Assembly (NCBI GenBank): GCA_934489915.1
Contig: CAKSSZ010000008.1
Span: forward strand, 1 to 20,012
Direction of reading: 5' to 3'
Length of the DNA: 20,012 bases
From: an uncultured Clostridia bacterium
Lineage (GTDB): Bacteria > Bacillota > Clostridia > HGM11514
Position numbers and translations under genes: made by a program. Shown in pieces: positions 18,935-20,012 of the stretch (position 1 is its first letter; every line of letters starts with the position of its first letter). The notes beneath the pieces are model-generated. The model searched no databases. It was not told the origin of the DNA and worked only from the letters and a program-made list of their open reading frames with translations.

Positions 18935-20012
18935 TTATTTCATCTCCCCTTTTTTGTATTTCATGCAAATGCCGGTTTCCCAGCAATCCGCTCCGCATTT
19001 GTTGCAGGCGGTGAGGCAGGGCTTGGTGGTTTTGCTTTCATGCGCCCGCCGGTTTTCCCGGATCAGAAAGTCCCTGGTGACGCCTACGTCAATATGATCC
19101 CACGGGAACACCTCGTCATAAGAGCGGGTGCGGCCGGTGTAAAAATCCGGGTCGATGCCGCATTCGGCAAAGGTCTCCATCCAGGTATCGTATTTAAAAA
19201 ATTCTGTCCAGCCGTCCATTTTGCAGCCCTTTTTCCAGGCGGTGTAAAGCACCTTTGCCAGGCGCCGGTCACCCCGGGCAAAAATGCCCTCCAGCCGGCT
19301 GGTTTTGGAATCGTGATACTGGTATTTGATCACCTTGGAATGAATGTTTTCACCCAACAGCTTTTGCTTTTCCCGAATGGTTTCTATGCTGTCCTGCTTT
19401 TCCCAGGAAAAGGGGGTAAAGGGCTTGGGGATAAAGGAAGAGGAGCTGACGGTAATCCGCGGGTTGCCGGGGCGGCTTTTCCGATCCAGCTCATAATACT
19501 GATCCAACGCCAGGTGCGCCAGCTCGCCGATGGCGGCAACGTCCTCCTCCGTTTCGGTGGGCAGGCCGATCATGAAATATAATTTAATCCCGCTCCAGCC
19601 GTTTTCAAAGGCGAGGCGGACGGAAGAAAGCAAATCCTCTTCCGTAATATTTTTATTGATCACGTCCCGCATCCGCTGGGTGCCTGCCTCGGGGGCAAAG
19701 GTAAAGCTGGATTTCCGCTGCTTTTGAATCCGGTTGATCAGCTCCAGATGAAAGGAGTCCAGCCGGAGGGAGGGCAGGGCGATGTTGGTGCGGTTTTGCT
19801 CGGCATGGGCTAAGAGGGTGTCGGTCAGCTCGGAAAAATGAGAGTAGTCCCCGGTGCTTAAAGAGGTGAGAGACAGCTCCTCATAGCCGGTGTTTGCCAT
19901 GAGCCGGTCGGCGCAGTCGGTCAGCACCCCGGCGCTTTTTTCCCGCACAGGGCGGTAAATGATCCCCGCCTGGCAAAAGCGGCAGCCCCGGGTACAGCCC
20001 CGGAACACCTCC
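18935..20012 (-). CDS. Radical SAM protein, TIGR03960 type, C-terminal part (5' end outside window)
   Basis: The frame is open to the window edge, so the N-terminal B12-binding domain and the first part of the radical-SAM domain lie outside. About 358 residues remain. Near the start of the visible part is the cluster motif FRGCTRGCRFCQAG, CX3CX2C. The barrel continues with LSLTSLSTGDYSHF and FAPEAGTQRMRDVINK, typical of MiaB-like or TIGR03960 proteins, and IKLYFMIGLPTETEEDV. The C-terminal end has a second cysteine group (CLTACNKCGADCWETGIC), probably an auxiliary Fe-S site. The reaction is unknown. The TIGR03936 partner starts one base after it. Confidence 0.92.
   Translation of the reverse strand, partial: EVFRGCTRGCRFCQAGIIYRPVREKSAGVLTDCADRLMANTGYEELSLTSLSTGDYSHFSELTDTLLAHAEQNRTNIALPSLRLDSFHLELINRIQKQRKSSFTFAPEAGTQRMRDVINKNITEEDLLSSVRLAFENGWSGIKLYFMIGLPTETEEDVAAIGELAHLALDQYYELDRKSRPGNPRITVSSSSFIPKPFTPFSWEKQDSIETIREKQKLLGENIHSKVIKYQYHDSKTSRLEGIFARGDRRLAKVLYTAWKKGCKMDGWTEFFKYDTWMETFAECGIDPDFYTGRTRSYDEVFPWDHIDVGVTRDFLIRENRRAHESKTTKPCLTACNKCGADCWETGICMKYKKGEMK

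Noticed and set aside
1..20012. CRISPR array, phage or transposase genes, metabolite riboswitch
   Set aside because: No regularly spaced repeats, no phage or transposase motifs, and no leader long enough or of recognisable type for a riboswitch were seen.

Overview
The window looks like chromosomal DNA from an anaerobic, spore-former-type Firmicute, most likely Clostridia and probably Oscillospirales. The taxon is an inference from moderately high GC, strong AGGAGG-like ribosome binding sites, TTGACA/TATAAT promoters, a glycyl-radical (class III) ribonucleotide reductase, an S-layer-homology protein, and the radical-SAM (TIGR03960/TIGR03936 type) plus YmfF/YmfH gene set.

Layout, plus strand. 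(1) 1-431 is the 3' end of an EF-G-like GTPase, closed by a strong hairpin terminator. (2) 578-1573 is an operon of three small proteins of unknown function, with its own promoter and terminator. (3) 1644-7792 is a four-gene operon: a long HlyD/MacA-type adaptor, a MacB/LolD-type ATPase, a MacB-type permease and a secreted SLH protein. It is driven by a perfect sigma-A promoter preceded by two pairs of 11-bp-spaced direct repeats. (4) 7839-8418 is a perfect promoter and a tRNA-Leu(TAG) gene, separated by a 416-bp AT-rich cassette that encodes a four-helix-bundle (S23/IVS-type) protein and is bounded by 30-bp imperfect inverted repeats. (5) 8642-10884 is a MATE exporter and its MerR-type regulator, transcribed from a promoter with the 19-bp spacer typical of MerR control.

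Layout, minus strand. (6) 14039-10889 is nrdD-nrdG-dut: anaerobic ribonucleotide reductase, its activase and dUTPase. It is divergent from (7) a Crp/Fnr-type regulator (14164-14805, plus strand). One perfect 16-bp palindrome lies exactly midway between the two -10 boxes, at -41.5 for both, so the regulator probably activates both units. (8) 20012-14880 is a tight five-gene run: a radical-SAM protein (cut by the window edge), its partner protein, the M16-peptidase pair YmfF/YmfH, and lgt. It ends in a hairpin terminator that is a covarying copy of the one after the EF-G-like gene.

How the parts work together: nrdD/nrdG make dNTPs from NTPs without oxygen, which includes dUTP, and dut removes that dUTP. 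The adaptor/ATPase/permease set should form a Gram-positive MacAB/YknXYZ-like export machine, with the SLH protein anchored to the wall outside it. The MerR/MATE pair is a drug-responsive efflux module. The cassette in the tRNA-Leu leader, and the symmetric Crp/Fnr operator, are the least ordinary parts of the window. No CRISPR array, rRNA, phage gene or classical transposase is seen.
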